Source of the DNA: Agelaius tricolor
Lineage: Eukaryota > Chordata > Aves > Passeriformes > Icteridae
Assembly (NCBI GenBank): GCA_023055355.1
Contig: JALJCS010000004.1
Coordinates: 20,610,244 to 20,674,243, forward strand
Reading direction: 5' to 3'
DNA: 64,000 bases
Position numbers and translations under genes: made by a program. Shown here piece after piece: positions 60,420-64,000 of this stretch; the first letter of the stretch is position 1, and each line of letters starts with the position of its first letter. The notes below the pieces were generated by a model. The model was not told the origin of the DNA. It searched no databases and saw only the letters and a list, made by a program, of their open reading frames with translations.

Positions 60420-63400
60420 GGCCCAATATTAGTGAAAATAGCCTTTTTGAAAAGGTTATTGAAACTATTAGATAATTTAAAATCTAGCTTTATAAGGAAA
60501 AGCAATTTGCACAAGCCCTAAACTGCAAATGCAAGGAGTAAGGGAAGGAGTCTGGTTTCCTGTGTTAAATGTGTGTGTCATCCATGTTCAAGTTAACAGC
60601 AATTGAGCATGGGGAGTATCTCTTCTAATTTTAAGCTTCAAAATGCACAAAAGGAAGGAAGCAGCTCAAATTACTTTCCCACCATAACACTGAGAAGGCC
60701 CAATGGGCGGTAAAATGGAGCAGCCAGTGTCTCAGCTTTAGGGCTTCTAGGTAAAGCTACAGAGCATTTAGTTCTCACTGGAACTCACAACCTTGGTGTA
60801 TTGCAAGCATTAAATCATCCTTCTATTTGTTAAGCCAGTTAAATGCTCTTTTTAAAATGATCACTGGGAATATTTGTCTACACACGTGGGTTATTCAGAA
60901 ACACATCACTTATTCTGATTACTACTGGGAGTTCTCGTTGTATAAAAGCATAGGCACAAGCAGCTTTGCTTCTTTTGAAAATGAACTTTCTGATTTAAAT
61001 TGTGCTCATAACTTTGCATGTAAAATAGATGCAGTTGCACACTTCACACTCATGTAGATACTGATATGCAGCAAAATAACTTGACATGAAACATGTGGTC
61101 AAGAAACATCCCAGGGTTATGCCCATGCAAATATTTTCATGCATGTCTACGTGTACTCAAGTACATGCTGGCATTTTGCTCTGGACTGTGTAATTACTTC
61201 TGTAATTAGGTTTTTCCATAAACCACAACTCAAACTTTATTCTTTCACAAATGCACTTTAATTTTTATTTTGATAATTATGAGGTCTTCATAATTAGAAA
61301 TAAAGTGCATTAGGAAAAAAAGAATATTTAATGACCTTAAAACAAAGTGGCAAAACAGTACTGCTTCAAGAAATATCTTTTGACAGCAATGCATGATTCA
61401 GTCCTGGTGTTGATTATCACAGGAAGTTCCTGAGGCCAAGAACATGCCAAGGCCATTTAAAAAGACTGGATATTAATGCAAATAAAAACCACCCCAAATG
61501 GTCGTTCTTGGTTATTGTCAAAATACTGGAAGAGTGTTTGATCTCTGTTACCTTGCTTAAAATAATCTCTCTTGTAAGGACAGAAGGTGGGCCCTATGAT
61601 TGGAGATGCAGTCTAAAGATGAAATGTTTGGTTACTTCCCACATTAGCTGCTGGGAAAACGTATTTATTCTTCTATGAACAGCTTCCCCAGACCACCCCA
61701 TAAGATTAATTTTCCTGATGCTTTTCCTTCAATCACAGAAATTCCTCTCCTGAGGAAAAGAGAATCAATAAAAGATATTTTTTCAGTTTAATCAAATGCT
61801 CCAACACAGTGCATTACGGAGTAAAGGTTTGTTTTGGTAATGCATGGGAAGCTTGCTAAGCTCTATTTATGCAAGCCCTACATAAATCAGTTGTGAAAGT
61901 CAAGTCCATTGTAATGTTTAGAGCTGAGCAAAAGGGTTTATTTTTTGTTTTGTTTGTTTTGGTTTTGTGCAGGTATTTTAAAAAGTCTCCAGAGTTTTAA
62001 ATAAAATGTAATAGATATGAACATCCCATATTTAGATCTGAATATCTGTTGCAGTGTGAAATTTCATGAGGGAAGAGAAAATGTTTGTAAGGCTTCATTT
62101 CAGATCCTAAGCCTAGATCTGATCATGTGTTGGAACTTAGAATCTGTCTAGGGGTGGTGGGGAGGAGTGGGTGCTGTGAGCAGTCAAATGTTCATGGCCT
62201 GGCTATAGACTCTGAGAGCTTTTGGGTGCAGAAGGCTGGTGGTGAATCCTCCCATGTTGCTTTCTGCCTTCACTGAGTGCCAGGATAAATAAAACACCCC
62301 CACATGTGGTTTAGAGGAGAAAAGTAAGGCTGCCCTTGACTCACAGTGACTGTCCTTGTGGCCCTGTCCCTACAGAACCATACTGAAGTGTGAGGACTGT
62401 TGTTTGCTTCACATCTTTAGCATTGGGGCTGCTTGTTTTGCAGTTTAGTTAAATCATAATTCATCCAAGTTATGGATAAACCATATTAATTTATACAAAT
62501 ATCCTACCTAATTGTACCAGACAAACCATTTTGGTGGGAACTTAATGATAAATGGAAGTTCTATACAAAATAAAGACAACTGTTTGGTGAGTGATTTTTT
62601 TTGGTGGTGAATGACATTGGAATGGTATTCCTTGCGTAAAGCTTTCACTGAAAAATGTGCAGCAAGACTTACATTTTTAATGATTGATCATTGCTTGCGT
62701 GCTAGTGCTCCTTTTCCATGTTTTTCCTGTTCATTTCCCATTTTTCTCCTGTTCTCTTCATCATAAAAATTTTTCTATGAGCAAAAATATGATGGATGTG
62801 CTCTGACTGGGAATACAAAAAAAGGCAAAAACATAACCACAATTCAGCAGAATTTGGTATAAGAACAAGCTTACTGAAGTTTGAAAAATTCAGTTAAGGT
62901 GTAATTGCCATTCCTAAAATTTACTTTATTTTTGTCACCTGCTGTTTCATGTTTTTACTAGACATTTTAGATCCAGGATATCAGTCTCTGGTGAACAGAA
63001 ATTCCTGGCATTAGTGGCTCTGCCTTTATTGGAATTCTTAAATTTATACATTCACAAATGAGATGTAGTCTTGGTTTCAGAAATGGACTAGTTTCACTAG
63101 TATTTACATGTCTGAACCAGAACTCAGAGGAACAGAAAGTCAAGCATAGGTTTTGTGGTTTTCACCTTAATCTTCATTCCTGGAAGCCATGAATTATTGT
63201 CTCCTCATGTTATTCATGTGATGAGCTAAAGACAACCTAAGTAGCTATGAGCCCATGGGAACATACTGCAAACTGAGGGCTGTGTCATCTCAGCTTAGTG
63301 TGAGCACAACATGGGGAAAAAGTGGAAGTGCCACTGTCTGAGATGGCCTCTCCCTGACATTTTTTGTTTACAAGAAGCAAGTTTCTCTGATCTGTTGTTT

Positions 63401-64000
63401 CATATGAGTAAAATGCTAGAGAGCTGACCTTTTCTGCAGCTGAGTGCCTTGGATGCTTACAGAAAGCTTCAAAAAGCACCAAAATTGATTCAACTTTTGT
63501 ACAGAAGAATTCAGCCTCAGACCTAAAAACATTACATGGTGGAGGACATAGTGCTGCCTACATCCACATGAGCTGAACCATATGAATTGCTTTGGCTGAC
63601 AAATGAGGTTTTTGAGGAATTTTATTGTTGTTGCTTCCCACCTCAGGTATCGGCATTGTGGCCTTGAAGACCTCCTTTCTCACTGCTTTGAGAAAGGTTG
63701 CAAAGCTGTGCTAGGATCACTAGAAAAACCACAGTGGCATTATAGACCAAGACATGACACTAAAATATGAGGGTGTGAAAGCCTGTCATTTGCAAGGCTG
63801 TAATATGCATTAATGTAGTGAAAGAGAGAGCAGCTTAGATGCTATGGTGGCAATGTGCACTGACCGTATTTCTCTGGTCTGGAAAGAGACCACAACACTT
63901 TATTTTGACAAGGGATAATATACATCTTTGAGAGTGACTATGAAAGAACATTTAGCTTAATATGTCAAGCAGTCCAACATGCAACAGAAAGCTGCTAACA
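60420..64000. other. Non-coding stretch, no gene recognised
   Basis: About 3.6 kb of AT-rich DNA after the LTR. Only short open frames (60827-61057, 63285-63482) without known domains. The cluster of TAATTA cores and a hairpin at 61191-61311 is listed separately. Confidence 0.55.
61191..61311. promoter_or_regulatory. Cluster of homeodomain-type TAATTA cores around a hairpin
   Basis: TAATTA occurs at 61191-61196, 61203-61208, 61274-61279 and 61291-61296. The last two form the inner arms (61274-61282 TAATTATGA and 61288-61296 TCATAATTA, 5-base loop) of a larger inverted repeat. Its outer arms are AATGCACTTTA (61250-61260) and TAAAGTGCATT (61301-61311). Four cores in about 106 bases is far above the roughly 0.1 expected from base composition. 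An enhancer with homeodomain sites is the natural reading; a matrix-attachment-like AT-rich element is an alternative. Confidence 0.45.

Noticed and set aside
1..64000. CRISPR arrays, tRNA or rRNA genes, bacterial operons, mitochondrial insertions
   Set aside because: No spaced direct repeats, cloverleaf-like segments, rRNA landmarks or mitochondrial gene sequences were seen on either strand.

Overview
The window looks like nuclear DNA of a bird, most likely a passerine. The evidence is three CR1 LINE fragments with the avian-type 3' end (an ATTCT-rich tail next to a CCAACTCA/CCAACCTTA block), one of which keeps a remnant of the reverse transcriptase, and several solo long terminal repeats (LTRs), one beginning TGTCTTGGTTTGAAGGACAG, which I recognise as a common songbird endogenous-retrovirus LTR start. 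The background is AT-rich with few CpGs, as expected for intergenic or intronic bird DNA. No operon-like or bacterial gene organisation is present.

I find no protein-coding gene I can defend. The open frames of 60-155 codons are what chance gives in 64 kb read six ways: none has a recognisable domain, and the longer ones are either chance or lie on repeats. The window is best read as a gene-poor stretch (gene desert or large intron) with two GC-rich, promoter-like islands.

Layout. 1-3.1 kb: non-coding, with a tandem duplication and a probable minus-strand solo LTR (2054-2483). 3.1-3.8 kb: a CpG island with a YY1/start-codon motif, a G-quadruplex over a possible splice donor and a 10-bp inverted repeat; it is the best candidate for a transcription start, direction probably plus. 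4.1-5.6 kb: two CR1 fragments with 3' ends facing each other. 5.6-32.8 kb: non-coding, with small inverted repeats including a perfect 15-bp-arm hairpin at 30541. 32.8-33.3 kb: a plus-strand solo LTR with exact 6-bp target duplications. 33.3-41.8 kb: non-coding with minor duplications. 41.8-42.9 kb: a minus-strand solo LTR with three GATA-type cores, followed by a pure (TTCCC)29 microsatellite. 43-59.5 kb: non-coding, with two TA microsatellites and a CR1 tail at 55.1 kb. 59.5-60.4 kb: a solo LTR whose interior is a CpG-rich island holding two identical CTCF-type cores 58 bp apart and a YY1-type motif. 60.4-64 kb: non-coding, with a dense cluster of homeodomain-type TAATTA cores around a hairpin.

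The most interesting items are the LTR carrying paired CTCF-like motifs and the orphan CpG-island promoter. Both are regulatory readings made by eye; no occupancy, expression or conservation data were available.
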